Assembly: GCF_004336745.1 (NCBI RefSeq)
Contig: NZ_SJXD01000011.1
Span: forward strand, 434,001-498,000
Direction of reading: 5' to 3'
Length of the DNA stretch: 64,000 nucleotides
Origin: Roseococcus sp. SYP-B2431
Lineage (GTDB): Bacteria > Pseudomonadota > Alphaproteobacteria > Acetobacterales > Acetobacteraceae
The notes beneath the pieces are model-generated. The model was not told where the DNA came from, searched no databases, and saw nothing but the letters and a program-made list of their open reading frames with translations. The translations under genes and the position numbers were made by a program. Positions 55,063 through 63,582 of this stretch are shown here, in pieces (position 1 is the stretch's first letter; each line of letters starts with the position of its first letter).

Positions 55063-55509
55063 ATGAAGAAGACCGGTGCACGACATCTCGCGCACCGAAC
55101 TGGATGACGTGAACGCCTTGCCGCGCTTCAACATGCCGCTGGAGCTTGGCCTCTTCATGGGGGCTGTCCGCTTCGGCACGGGCGCGCAGCGCCGGAAAGT
55201 CTGTCTCATCCTGGATCGCGAGCGCTACCGCTTCCAGCGCTTCATTTCCGATATCGCGGGGCAGGACATCCGCGAGCATGGGGACGACGTTGACCGAGCG
55301 ATCCACGCCCTGAGGTCCTGGCTGGCGGCTCAGCCGCGTCAGGACATCCTGCCGGCGCGCAGACGATCGCGCGGCGGTACCGGGACTTCCAGGCCGAACT
55401 GCCGGAGATTCTGGCCACGATCAGCCTGACGGCTCAGGAAATGACCTTCTCCGACCATGCCAATATCGCCTCGGCCTGGCTGCGCGGCAGGCCGCCGTCG
55501 CGCGGCTGA
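55063..55509 (+). pseudogene. Broken gene remnant of a conserved hypothetical family
   Basis: From 55076 one frame reads 'HDISRTELDDVNALPRFNMPLELGLFMGAVRFG...RFISDIAGQDIREHG...ALRSWLAAQPRQDILPA', a stretch I associate with a longer (roughly 190-residue) conserved family of unknown function. Around 55355 the likeness continues in another frame ('ARRYRDFQAELPEIL', 'EMTFSDHANIASAWL') to a TGA at 55507-55509. The N-terminal part is missing: in the first frame a stop lies at 55064. So the gene is truncated at its start and frameshifted inside. A sequencing error could explain only the shift. Confidence 0.65.
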
Positions 55510-55528
55510 GGTGAAGCGGAAATCTCCG

Positions 55529-56179
55529 TCAATCCAACCTCCCATACCCCCCAAACTGCGCCGTGACGGCGACCATCTCCTCCGCCGTCAGCAGCACCGG
55601 CTCCAGCCCCGCCTGCAGCAGGTCCAGGTATTCGGAGGCGAGGTTCTCCACCTCCCGCGCCAGCGTCTCCGCCGCCGCCAGCCCGGAGCCGATCGCGACC
55701 ACGCCGTGATTCGCTAGCAGGCAGGCGCGACGCCCGGCGATCGCCACGGCCGCGGCCTCGGCCAGCTCCTGCGTGCCGAAGGTGGCGTAGCCGGAGCAGG
55801 GGATGTCGTCCCCGCCGGCCAGCGCGATCATGTAGTGGAAGGGCGGCAGCCCGCGCCGCGCGCAGGAGAGGGCCGTCGCGCGCGGGCTGTGCGTGTGCAC
55901 GAGTGCCTTCGCCTCCGGCCGCGCCGCGTAGATCGCGGCGTGCAGCCGCCATTCGGAGGAAGGCCGCCGGTGGCCGTGGAGCACGTGGCCGTCCAGCGCC
56001 ACCTCCACGAGGTCGGCCTCGGTCAGGGCCGCATAGGGCAGGCCCGAGGGCGTGATGCGGAACCCGCCCTCGGTGCGGACGGACACGTTGCCGGACTTGC
56101 TCGGCATGAAGCCCAGCGCGTCCATGCGCCGGGCGCAGTCGATGATGTCCTGGCCCAAGCCCCGGCCCCTAGGCCGCAT
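55529..56179 (-). CDS. Class II aldolase/adducin family protein
   Basis: A 216-residue zinc aldolase-fold protein (fuculose-phosphate aldolase / methylthioribulose-phosphate dehydratase group). Seen: 'CARRMDALGFMPSKSGNVSVRTEGGFRITPSGLPYAAL' (about residues 15-52), 'PSSEWRLHAAIYAARPEAKALVHTHSPRATAL' with the HxH metal site (His94, His96), 'LLANHGVVAIGSGLAAA' with a further metal His, and the tail 'SEYLDLLQAG'. The ATG at 56179 overlaps the GST gene by 11 bases. Substrate unknown. Confidence 0.88.
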   Translation of the reverse strand: MRPRGRGLGQDIIDCARRMDALGFMPSKSGNVSVRTEGGFRITPSGLPYAALTEADLVEVALDGHVLHGHRRPSSEWRLHAAIYAARPEAKALVHTHSPRATALSCARRGLPPFHYMIALAGGDDIPCSGYATFGTQELAEAAAVAIAGRRACLLANHGVVAIGSGLAAAETLAREVENLASEYLDLLQAGLEPVLLTAEEMVAVTAQFGGYGRLD

Positions 56180-56777
56180 CCCGCAGCTTGCGGGCGGCCA
56201 GCGCGCGGGGGCGGTCGAAGCAGCGGTCCAGCCAGGCCTTCACCCGCGGATGGCCGCCGAAGTCGAACCTGTTGCTCCAGGCGCCGAACAGCACCGAGGC
56301 GAGGTTGAGGTCGGCGATCGTGAAGTCCGGCCCCACCACATGCGCGGCCGTGAGCTGGCCCTCCAGCACGTCCAGCCGCGCGATCACGCCCGCGGCGCCG
56401 GCGGCGGCCTGGCCCGGGTCGCGCTCCTCTGGCGGGCGGAGATAGGCGTTGTAGGCCCATTGCCCGGCCGAGGGCTCCACCTCCGTCGCGGCCCAGAGCG
56501 TCCATTGCAGCACGCGGCTATGGTCGTCGCCGGCGGGGCTCAGCGGCGCGCCCGCCTTGGCGGCGATGTGCAGGTTGATGGCGAGGCTCTCGAAGAGCAC
56601 CAGCTCGCCGTCCTCCATCGCCGGGACCTTGCCGTTCGGGTTCACCTTGAGATGGGAGGGCGCCTTCACCGGCGCGCCGAGCCCCACGGGAACGATCTCG
56701 TAGGGGAGGCCCGCCTCCTCGGCGGCCCAGATGCAGCGGAAGTTGCGGCTCTTCGGCGTGCCATGGAGTCTCAGCAA
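56169..56777 (-). CDS. Glutathione S-transferase family protein
   Basis: A 202-residue GST. With the TTG start at 56777 the chain begins 'MLRLHGTPKSRNFRCIWAAEEAGLPYEIVPV', the thioredoxin-fold N-domain; 'NPNGKVPAMEDGELVLFESLAINLHIA' (about residues 51-77) is the glutathione-binding region (Glu-Ser). The helical C-domain has 'GPDFTIADLNLASVLFGAW'. GGGGA precedes the TTG. The family conjugates or isomerises with glutathione; the partner aldolase gene overlaps it. Confidence 0.9.
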   Translation of the reverse strand: MLRLHGTPKSRNFRCIWAAEEAGLPYEIVPVGLGAPVKAPSHLKVNPNGKVPAMEDGELVLFESLAINLHIAAKAGAPLSPAGDDHSRVLQWTLWAATEVEPSAGQWAYNAYLRPPEERDPGQAAAGAAGVIARLDVLEGQLTAAHVVGPDFTIADLNLASVLFGAWSNRFDFGGHPRVKAWLDRCFDRPRALAARKLRDAA

Positions 56778-56898
56778 GGCGTATCCCCGTCCTCTGGCCC
56801 CGCGCGTCGCCCACCCTGGATGACTCGCGACGGCCCGCGCGAGACTAGCGTTTCGGATCGCCCAAGACAAAGACGCCGGACGGCGGCGCCCCCTGTCG

Positions 56899-57786
56899 TC
56901 AGACCAGTGCCCGCCCCGTGAGCCGTTCCAGCACGCGCAGGGGCGTCCGTTCCGGATGCAGCATCGCCTCGACCGGCAGGTGGAAGGTCTGCTCCAGCGC
57001 GAAGCGCCCGCCCAGCGCCGCGTGCAGGACCTGGTCGGTATAGACCATCCAGCTGCTGTTCGGCGGGAAGGTCACGTCGGCGCGGGGGCCGTTGGCCTGA
57101 TAGTCTCCGTCGTACTTGGCCTGGTCGTGCAGGCCCATCATCAGGTGGTCGTAGCGGGTGCGCGGCGCCTTGGTCAGGCCGAGCAGGTTCATGACCATCG
57201 CCTGGCCGGGCAGGGGCGCCCGGATCCGGGGCAGGAACCGCGCGGCATGATCGGCGAAGGGCTCGCCGACCCGCCATTCGCGCAGCGCGCCGTCCGGGGC
57301 GATGTTGCTGAACAGCCGCAGGATGCGCCGGCCGGCGAGGGGGCGTGTCGGGAAGGCGTCGACATGCAGCAGCCGGTCGTCGTGGCGCGTCGAGTAGCTG
57401 CGGCCCTTCACCTCGACGGGCCGGAAGCTGGTGCGCGCCCGCTCGAGCTCTGCCGCATAGGCGGGGATCAGGCCGCGGACGAAGCCGGTCGCCTGCTGGC
57501 CGAACCGCTCCAGCATGGCGGCAAGGGCGCGCGCCTCCTCGCCCTCATAGGCGGCGCCGCCGAGCTTTCCGGTCCGCGGGTCGAGGCTGACGTTCTTGCG
57601 CTCGCCGCTGGCGGCGGTCTGGTCGAGGAAGCCGGTCTCGGCGGCTTCCAGGCGGAAGGGGAGGTCCGGGAAGAACAGCACCTTCCCGCCCTCCAGCGCG
57701 TCGGCGGCGCGGCGCTGCAGCTCGGGCGGGATCCCGCCGCTCCATTCGGAGATCGGCAGGGTCTCGACGACATCCTCCGGCTTCAT
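56899..57786 (-). CDS. Kdo hydroxylase family protein (KdoO-like)
   Basis: A 295-residue Fe(II)/2-oxoglutarate-type oxygenase of the Kdo hydroxylase family, which converts the outer Kdo sugar of lipopolysaccharide to Ko. Seen: 'ALEGGKVLFFPDLPF', 'ERKNVSLDPRTGKLGGAAYEG', the metal motif HxD in 'RHDDRLLHVDAFPTRPL' (His141, Asp143), 'RILRLFSNIAPDG' and the tail 'WMVYTDQVLHAALGGRFALEQTFHLP'. Only 11 bases separate it from the phosphatase gene upstream, so they form an operon, probably for lipid A/core modification. Confidence 0.88.
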   Translation of the reverse strand: MKPEDVVETLPISEWSGGIPPELQRRAADALEGGKVLFFPDLPFRLEAAETGFLDQTAASGERKNVSLDPRTGKLGGAAYEGEEARALAAMLERFGQQATGFVRGLIPAYAAELERARTSFRPVEVKGRSYSTRHDDRLLHVDAFPTRPLAGRRILRLFSNIAPDGALREWRVGEPFADHAARFLPRIRAPLPGQAMVMNLLGLTKAPRTRYDHLMMGLHDQAKYDGDYQANGPRADVTFPPNSSWMVYTDQVLHAALGGRFALEQTFHLPVEAMLHPERTPLRVLERLTGRALV

Positions 57787-57797
57787 GGCGGGCTGTC

Positions 57798-58469
57798 CTA
57801 TTCGCGCTTCAGCAGGCGGTCGTTGATGAAGCTCGCGAGGCCGCGCGCGCGGAAGTCGCGGCGCAGCGCCTCCTCGTCGTAATCCTCGCGCACCCAGTCC
57901 AGGAAGGGCTTGCGGCCCTCGCCGTCGCGCATGTAGCGGCGGACGAAGGCGTCGAGGATGCCGGTCTTGGAGCGGGAGAAATGGCCGAAGCGCAGCGAGA
58001 GCTGGCGCAGGGCCTCGGCCCCGGTGCCGCCGTTCAGCAGCACGAAGAGCGCGGCGGCGAGGCCCGCCCGGTCGGCGCCGGACTTGCAGTGCATGATCGC
58101 CGGCCGGTCCATCGCGCCGAAGATGGCCGCCATCCGCTCGATCCGGACCTTCTGCGGAGCGCCGCGGCTTTCCAGCGCCATGTCGATGAAGGTGAGGCCC
58201 AGACGCTCCGCCATGTCGCGGCTGAGCGCGTCGGAGCCGTTCTTCGCCTGGCCACGCAGGTTGATGAGTGTCCTGATGCCATAGCGCCGCGTCATCTCCG
58301 CCAGCCGTCCCGGCGTGGGGTGGTTGCAGCGGTACAGGACCCCGGGCTCCACGGCGGCGAAGTTGGTCCAGATCAGGCGGAACACCGCGTGGTCCACGAA
58401 AAGCGCGTCGAGCCAGGCCAGGCGGCGGCCGCCCGGCGCGGACAGGTCGCCGCGGAAGATGGTGTCCAT
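57798..58469 (-). CDS. Tyrosine/dual-specificity phosphatase-like protein
   Basis: A 223-residue cysteine phosphatase. The signature loop is 'IMHCKSGADRAG' with nucleophile Cys128 and Arg134 (CX5R). Upstream 'YGIRTLINLRGQ' and downstream 'LSLRFGHFSRSKTGILDAFVRRY' fit the fold. ATG 58469 is chosen over an in-frame ATG at 58532. Next to a Kdo hydroxylase it may dephosphorylate lipid A, core or a lipid carrier; a protein-tyrosine role is the alternative. The genomic link is seen; the substrate is inferred. Confidence 0.87.
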   Translation of the reverse strand: MDTIFRGDLSAPGGRRLAWLDALFVDHAVFRLIWTNFAAVEPGVLYRCNHPTPGRLAEMTRRYGIRTLINLRGQAKNGSDALSRDMAERLGLTFIDMALESRGAPQKVRIERMAAIFGAMDRPAIMHCKSGADRAGLAAALFVLLNGGTGAEALRQLSLRFGHFSRSKTGILDAFVRRYMRDGEGRKPFLDWVREDYDEEALRRDFRARGLASFINDRLLKRE

Positions 58470-58580
58470 TTGGCCGCAGGGCCCTCTCACTTGGTGGCCG
58501 CCCAATATGGGTGGCGGGGCATGCCCGCGCAACCGGCCGGCGCCCGGGCCGTGATGCCCGCCCGGGCGTGGCCCCCCGGC

Positions 58581-58961
58581 CTACTTCCGCTTCGCGTCCA
58601 GGCTCCAGGGGCCGGGGCCCGCGAAGACGAGGTAGAAGAAGACGAAGCAGAAGAGGATCGCGCCCTCGCCTCGGTTGAGGATGGGGAAGAAGTTCCCCGG
58701 CGCGTGGAACTGGAAATAGGCCACGGCCATCATGCCCGAGCAGATGAAGGCGGCCGGCCGGGTGAAGAGGCCGATCATGATGAGCGTGCCGCCCACGATC
58801 TCGATCATCCCGCCCAGGCCCATCTGGGAGAAGAATTCCGGCCCCGCATTGGCGCGGGCCGGCCAGCCGAGGAGCTTCTGGGTTCCATGCATCAGGAAGA
58901 GCAGCCCGGCGACGAAGCGCATGAGGCTGAGAACGCGGGAGGACCAGGCATCGAGGCTCAT
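58581..58961 (-). CDS. DoxX family membrane protein
   Basis: A 126-residue inner-membrane protein with four helices. The DoxX start 'SLMRFVAGLLFLMHGTQKLLGWP' (about residues 14-36), 'GLGGMIEIVGGTLIMIGLFTRPAAFICSGMMAVAYFQFHAP' and 'FPILNRGEGAILFCFVFFYLVFAGPGPWSLD' are typical. The family is tied loosely to redox and thiosulfate metabolism; the role here is unknown. The ATG at 58961 follows AAGGACA. Stands alone. Confidence 0.92.
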   Translation of the reverse strand: MSLDAWSSRVLSLMRFVAGLLFLMHGTQKLLGWPARANAGPEFFSQMGLGGMIEIVGGTLIMIGLFTRPAAFICSGMMAVAYFQFHAPGNFFPILNRGEGAILFCFVFFYLVFAGPGPWSLDAKRK

Positions 58962-59049
58962 GGCGTGTCCTTTTGGATGACGAATGCCATCGATAATCCG
59001 GCATCGGATTCGCGCGAAAGGAATTCCCGCGGCCCTGGTGCGGCCGGCG

Positions 59050-60675
59050 TCACATCCCGCCGGGATAGTTCGGCCCGCCGCCACCCTCGGGCGTCTTCCA
59101 GTCGATGTTCTGCGTCGGATCCTTGATGTCGCAGGTCTTGCAGTGCACGCAGTTCTGCGCGTTGATCACGAGGTGCGGGTTGCCCTCCTCGGCGCCGACG
59201 GCCTCGTAGACGGCGGCCGGGCAGTAGCGGCTCTCCGGACTTGCGAAGCTCTCCCAGTTCACGCCCCGCCACTTGCCCGGATCGCGCAGCACGAGGTGCG
59301 CGGGCTGGTTCTCCTCGTGGTTGGTGTTCGAGAGGAAGACCGAGGAGAGCCGGTCGAAGCTGATCACCCCGTCGGGCTTGGGATAGACGATGCGCGTGGC
59401 CTCGGCCGCCTTCTTCAGGCTGTCGTGGTCGGCATGGTGGGCCATGGTCCAGGGCGCCTTGCCGCGGAAGAGGTAGGTGTCGAGCGCGGCATTCACCAGC
59501 CCGCCCCAGAGCCCCCATTTCGCGAAGCCGGGGCGGATGTTGCGAACGCCCTCCAGCTCCGGCCAGACCCAGCTCGCCTTCAGCGCGGCGGGGTAGGATT
59601 CGAGCACCGGCGGACGGTCGCCGGCCAGCGCTGCGGCGACCGCCTCGGCCGCGACCATGCCGGACTTCATCGCGGTGTGCGTGCCCTTGATCTTCGGCAC
59701 GTTGAGGAAGCCCGCGGTGTCGCCGATCAGCAGGCCGCCCGGGAAGACCAGCTTGGGGATCGACTGCAGACCGCCCTCGTTCAGCGCGCGGGCGCCGTAG
59801 CTGACGCGCTTGCCGCCCTCCAGCATGGGCCGCACCGCCGGGTGCTGCTTGAAGCGCTGGAACTCGTCGAAGGGCGAGAGCCAGGGATTCGGGTAGTCGA
59901 GGCCCACGACGAAGCCGATCGTCACCAGGTTCTCGCCGAACATGTAGAGGAAGGAGCCGCCATAGGTGTCGCTCTTCAGCGGCCAGCCGGCGCTGTGCCA
60001 GACGAGGCCCGGCGTATGCTTCTCCCTGGGAATCTCCCAGAGCTCCTTGATGCCCAGGCCGAAGGTCTGCGGCTGGCAATCGGCGCGCAGGTCGTAGGTC
60101 TCGAAGAGCCGCTTGGTCAGGCTGCCGCGGCAGCCCTCGGCGAAGATCGTGTAGGCGGCGCGCAGCTCCATGCCGGGCTGGTAGTCCGGGCCCTTCTCGC
60201 CGTTCTTCTGGATGCCCATGACGCCGGCCACGACGCCCTTCACGACACCCTCCTCGATGATCGTCTCGGAGGCCGCGAAGCCCGGATAGATCTCGACGCC
60301 CAGCTCCTCGGCCTTGGCGCCCAGCCAGCGCGCGACGTTGCCCAGGCTGACGACGTAGTTGCCGTGGTTGTTCATCTGCGGCGGCGTCGGCAGCTTGTAG
60401 GCCTTGGTCTCGGTGAGCAGCATGAAGCGGTCGTCGCCGGCGGGCGTGGCGAGGTCCGGCGGGCTGTCGCGCCAGTCGGGCAGCAGCTCGTCCAGCGCCC
60501 GCGGCTCCAGCACGGCGCCGCTGAGCACATGGGCGCCGATCTCGCTGCCCTTCTCGACCAGGCAGACGCTCATCTCGGGCGAGAGCTGCTTCAGGCGGAT
60601 CGCCGCGGCCAGGCCGGAGGGCCCGCCGCCCACGATCAGCACGTCGAACTCCATGCTTTCGCGCTCTTCGCTCAT
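59050..60675 (-). CDS. Electron transfer flavoprotein-ubiquinone oxidoreductase
   Basis: A 541-residue membrane-associated enzyme that passes electrons from ETF to ubiquinone. Seen: FAD site 'FDVLIVGGGPSGLAAAIRLKQL' (about residues 9-30), 'GAHVLSGAVLEPRALDELLPDW', 'NYVVSLGNVARWLG', 'GDTAGFLNVPKIKGTHTAMKSGM', and the C-terminal [4Fe-4S] cysteines in 'CVHCKTCDIKDPTQNIDW' plus an earlier one in 'RYCPAAVYE'. It would accept electrons from the acyl-CoA dehydrogenase at 13.5-14.7 kb. ATG 60675 is chosen; 60717 is in frame. Confidence 0.96.
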   Translation of the reverse strand: MSEERESMEFDVLIVGGGPSGLAAAIRLKQLSPEMSVCLVEKGSEIGAHVLSGAVLEPRALDELLPDWRDSPPDLATPAGDDRFMLLTETKAYKLPTPPQMNNHGNYVVSLGNVARWLGAKAEELGVEIYPGFAASETIIEEGVVKGVVAGVMGIQKNGEKGPDYQPGMELRAAYTIFAEGCRGSLTKRLFETYDLRADCQPQTFGLGIKELWEIPREKHTPGLVWHSAGWPLKSDTYGGSFLYMFGENLVTIGFVVGLDYPNPWLSPFDEFQRFKQHPAVRPMLEGGKRVSYGARALNEGGLQSIPKLVFPGGLLIGDTAGFLNVPKIKGTHTAMKSGMVAAEAVAAALAGDRPPVLESYPAALKASWVWPELEGVRNIRPGFAKWGLWGGLVNAALDTYLFRGKAPWTMAHHADHDSLKKAAEATRIVYPKPDGVISFDRLSSVFLSNTNHEENQPAHLVLRDPGKWRGVNWESFASPESRYCPAAVYEAVGAEEGNPHLVINAQNCVHCKTCDIKDPTQNIDWKTPEGGGGPNYPGGM

Positions 60676-60801
60676 TCCCTGGACCTTTCCGCCGCAAAGC
60701 TGACCTGAGCCCTTCACTAGACGAGGCGGCGGCTTCGCGGAACCCGCGCCGCGCGCCGGGCCGAAATGCGGCCCGGTCGCGCGGGGGAGGGTGCGCCGCC
60801 C

Positions 60802-60832
60802 GGCGATTTCGCCGGGACGGATCCTGCTCTAG
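60802..60832 (+). promoter_or_regulatory. Two-part upstream element (copy B), probable promoter
   Basis: GGCGATTTCGC, eight bases, ATCCTGCTCTAG, matching copy A at 53854-53884. With a TTTCGC box and 17-base spacer the -10-like hexamer would be TAGACA. The glycosylase-like ATG begins only 10 bases after the element, so a transcript starting here would have a very short leader. No SOS (LexA) box of the alphaproteobacterial GAAC-N7-GTTC type is seen. Confidence 0.5.
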
Positions 60833-60841
60833 ACAGGGGCG

Positions 60842-61627
60842 ATGGAAGCCGCCACCGAACGCGAGGCGCTGGTCGCCGCCCTGAGCTGGCAGGTCGCGAT
60901 GGGCGCCGACGAGGCGATGCTCGACGCCCCCGTGGCGCGCGCCGCCGCCGCGCCGCCGCCGGAGCCCGCCGCGCGCCCCGCCGCAAGGCCCTCCGCGCCC
61001 GTGCCGTTGCGCCGGCTGCCGCCCGTGGGCGAGGCGGCCGCGGCCCTGGCCGCCGGCGCCTCGACGCTGGAGGAGCTGCGCGCCGCCATGGCCGCCTTCG
61101 AGGGCAGCGCCCTGCGCGAGACCGCGACCAATTTCGTCTTCAGCGACGGCGTGCCGGGGGCGCCGGTCATGATCATCGGCGAGGCGCCCGGCGCCGAGGA
61201 GGACCGGCAGGGAAAGCCCTTCGTCGGCGCCTCGGGCCAGCTGCTCGACCGGATGTTCGCCTCGATCGGGCTGAGCCGGGCGGAGAGCCTCTACATCACC
61301 AATATCCTGCCATTCCGGCCGCCGGGGAACCGCACGCCGACCGATGCCGAGATCTCGCTCTTCCTGCCCTTCGTGCTCCGCCATGTGCAGCTGGCCGCGC
61401 CGCGCTTCCTGGTGCTTGCGGGGGGCGTCTCGGCAAAGGGCGTGCTCCAGGCCCGCGAGGGCATCACCCGCCTGCGCGGCCGGTGGCATGAAGTAACGGT
61501 ACTTGACGGAACAGTATTCAAGGCGTTGCCGACTTGGCATCCCGCCTATCTCCTCAGAAATCCTATCGCCAAGCGCGATGCTTGGGCAGACCTCCTGCTG
61601 CTCCGACGCAGCGTCAAAGATGGCTAG
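60842..61627 (+). CDS. Uracil-DNA glycosylase family 4-like protein without cysteines
   Basis: A 261-residue protein. The family 4 core is clear: 'VMIIGEAPGAEEDRQGKPFVGASGQLLDRMFASIGLSR' (about residues 109-146), 'TNILPFRPPGNRTPTDAEI', 'GVLQAREGITRLRGRWHE' and 'ALPTWHPAYLLRNPIAKRDAWADL'. Family 4 enzymes normally hold a [4Fe-4S] cluster by four Cys; this protein has no Cys at all, with Ser89 and Leu at sites usually Cys. The first 75 residues are an Ala/Pro-rich extension. It should remove uracil from DNA if still active. Confidence 0.88.
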   Translation: MEAATEREALVAALSWQVAMGADEAMLDAPVARAAAAPPPEPAARPAARPSAPVPLRRLPPVGEAAAALAAGASTLEELRAAMAAFEGSALRETATNFVFSDGVPGAPVMIIGEAPGAEEDRQGKPFVGASGQLLDRMFASIGLSRAESLYITNILPFRPPGNRTPTDAEISLFLPFVLRHVQLAAPRFLVLAGGVSAKGVLQAREGITRLRGRWHEVTVLDGTVFKALPTWHPAYLLRNPIAKRDAWADLLLLRRSVKDG

Positions 61628-61742
61628 ATCAAGGCTGACTGCCAAACGGCGCTGATGATGCGGCCGCATCTGGTCCGGTTGTATGAGCGCGCGAAATGAT
61701 CGCTTGCCAGCTCGGCCGGGACTGGCTACGCCGTGGCTGGTC

Positions 61743-63539
61743 ATGCGAGCGATCTGCCTCATGGCCCGACTTCGACCCGGCCTGATGGCCGGGTTTCTGC
61801 TTCTCGGCGCCGGGCTTGCCCCGGCCACCGCTCAACGGGCCAACGAACCCTCCGCCTCTTCCCAGGCGCGGACGCGACCGCAAACCGTCGGACTGCCGCA
61901 GCCGCTCTCGGCTGCGGACGCCGCCCGGCTCCGCCGTGCCTTCGAGGCGCAGGCGAAGGGCGACATGGCGACCGCCGTGCGGGAGTCCGAGCGACTGGAC
62001 GACCGCCGGCTGATGGGCCACCTCCTCGCCGACCGCTATCTGCGCGGCCAGCCCACGGTCTACGAGCTTCAGGCCTGGCTCGCGGATTTCTCCGACCTGC
62101 CGGACGCCCCGGCGGTCCACGAGGCCCTGGTCGCCCGCCTGCCGCGCGGCGCCGCCGCTCCCCCGCCGCCGAGCCAGCCGGAGATCCAGGCGGACCTCCT
62201 TCCCGAGGACCGGGCGCCGGCCGAGGGGGCGCGCGTCGGCCGGGATGCCGGGCTGGAGCGGGGGGTCTTCCAGCGCATCAACGAGGGCAAGCTGGACGCG
62301 GCCATGGCCCTGATCCAGGCCCGCCGCCTGACGCCGGCCTACCTCGCCCAGCTCAAGACGGAGATGGCGCAGACCCTCTTCCGCCTCGGCCGCGACGCGG
62401 ATGCCTGGCGGCTGGCCCAGGAGGCGCTGCGCCATGCGCCCCACAATCCCTTCGCCGCCTACCAGGCCGGCCTCGCCGCCTGGGGCGCCGAGCAGTTCGA
62501 GGCCGCCCAGGCCGCCTTCGAGCGCGCGGCGCGCAACGACAAGGCCCCGCCCACCCTGCGCTCCGCCGCCGCCTTCTGGGTGGCGCGCTCGGCCGTGCGG
62601 GCCCGCCGGCCGAACCTCTACGTCCCCTGGATGCTCCAGGCGGCGCAGGAGCCGCGCACCTTCTACGGCATGATCGCGCGCCGCAGCCTCGGCCTGCCGC
62701 CCGGCCTCGTCTGGGAGCGCGACCAGGCCAATGAATCCCACGCCCAGCAGATCGCCGAGACGGCGGGCGGCTGGCGCGCGCTGGCGCTGCTCCAGCTCGG
62801 CCAGAAGGACCGCGCCGAGGCCGAGCTCCGGCTGCTCAACCGCCGCACGCGCAGCAACACCCAGGTGGTGCAGGGCATCCTCAGTGTGGCGCAGCAGGCC
62901 GGGCTGAACGGCCTTTCCGCCCAGGTCGCGACCCAGGCGCAGGGCGACGACGGCCGCCCGCGCGACACCGCCCGCTTCCCGCTGCCGACGCTGCTGCCCA
63001 ATGGCGGCTTCCGCATGGACCCCTCGCTGCTCTACGCGCTGGCCCTGCAGGAGAGCCGCTTCGACAGCAGCGCGATCAGCCGCGCCGGCGCCCGGGGCCT
63101 GCTGCAGATCATGCCGGCGACGGCGAGCTACCTGGCCAACGACCCCTCCCTGCGCGGCGAGGGCGTCGGACGGCTGCACGATCCGGGCTTCAGTCTCGAG
63201 ATCGGCCAGCGCTACATCCATTACCTCGTCCGGCACGATGCGGTGCAGGGTGACCTGATCCGCGTCCTCGCCGCCTATAATGCGGGGCCCGGCAATCTCA
63301 CGCGCTGGCTGCCCGCCACCCGCCATCGGTCCGACCCGCTGCTCTTCATCGAGAGCATCCCGATCAACGAGACGCGCAACTTCGTCAGCCGGGTGCTGAC
63401 CTATCACTGGATCTACGCGAACCGCCTCGGCCTGCCGACGCCCTCGCTCGACCAGATCGCCGGCGGGAATTTTCCGACCTTCCCGAGCACGACGGAGGTC
63501 ACGGCCATGTTGCGGGTGCGCCCCCAGCGCTCCAACTGA
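61743..63539 (+). CDS. Lytic transglycosylase, soluble Slt70-like
   Basis: Periplasmic murein-cleaving enzyme, 598 residues from ATG 61743. The signal peptide ends 'GAGLAPATAQ'. A long helical superhelix with repeat-like units (about residues 80-400) precedes the C-terminal SLT domain: 'LYALALQESRFDSSAISRAGARGLLQIMPATASYLA', with the catalytic Glu in 'QESRF', then 'RVLAAYNAGPGNLTRWL' and 'ESIPINETRNFVSRVLTYHWIY'. In-frame ATGs at 61683 and 61761 are possible; a start at 61683 would place a long leader before the signal. Confidence 0.92.
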   Translation: MRAICLMARLRPGLMAGFLLLGAGLAPATAQRANEPSASSQARTRPQTVGLPQPLSAADAARLRRAFEAQAKGDMATAVRESERLDDRRLMGHLLADRYLRGQPTVYELQAWLADFSDLPDAPAVHEALVARLPRGAAAPPPPSQPEIQADLLPEDRAPAEGARVGRDAGLERGVFQRINEGKLDAAMALIQARRLTPAYLAQLKTEMAQTLFRLGRDADAWRLAQEALRHAPHNPFAAYQAGLAAWGAEQFEAAQAAFERAARNDKAPPTLRSAAAFWVARSAVRARRPNLYVPWMLQAAQEPRTFYGMIARRSLGLPPGLVWERDQANESHAQQIAETAGGWRALALLQLGQKDRAEAELRLLNRRTRSNTQVVQGILSVAQQAGLNGLSAQVATQAQGDDGRPRDTARFPLPTLLPNGGFRMDPSLLYALALQESRFDSSAISRAGARGLLQIMPATASYLANDPSLRGEGVGRLHDPGFSLEIGQRYIHYLVRHDAVQGDLIRVLAAYNAGPGNLTRWLPATRHRSDPLLFIESIPINETRNFVSRVLTYHWIYANRLGLPTPSLDQIAGGNFPTFPSTTEVTAMLRVRPQRSN

Positions 63540-63540
63540 G

Positions 63541-63558
63541 GGATGCGGGGCCGCATCC
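63541..63558. terminator. Hairpin after the lytic transglycosylase gene
   Basis: GGATGCGG (63541-63548), loop GG, CCGCATCC (63551-63558): a perfect 8-bp stem two bases after the stop codon. It is followed by GGCCCCGCC and not by a T-run. It may stabilise the end of the transglycosylase message or reduce reading into moaB, which starts 25 bases later. Confidence 0.45.
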
Positions 63559-63582
63559 GGCCCCGCCTGAAGAAGAGCCCCC

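Noticed and set aside
55063-55509. Mobile element around the broken gene
   Set aside because: No transposase fragment, terminal inverted repeat or target duplication is visible on either side.
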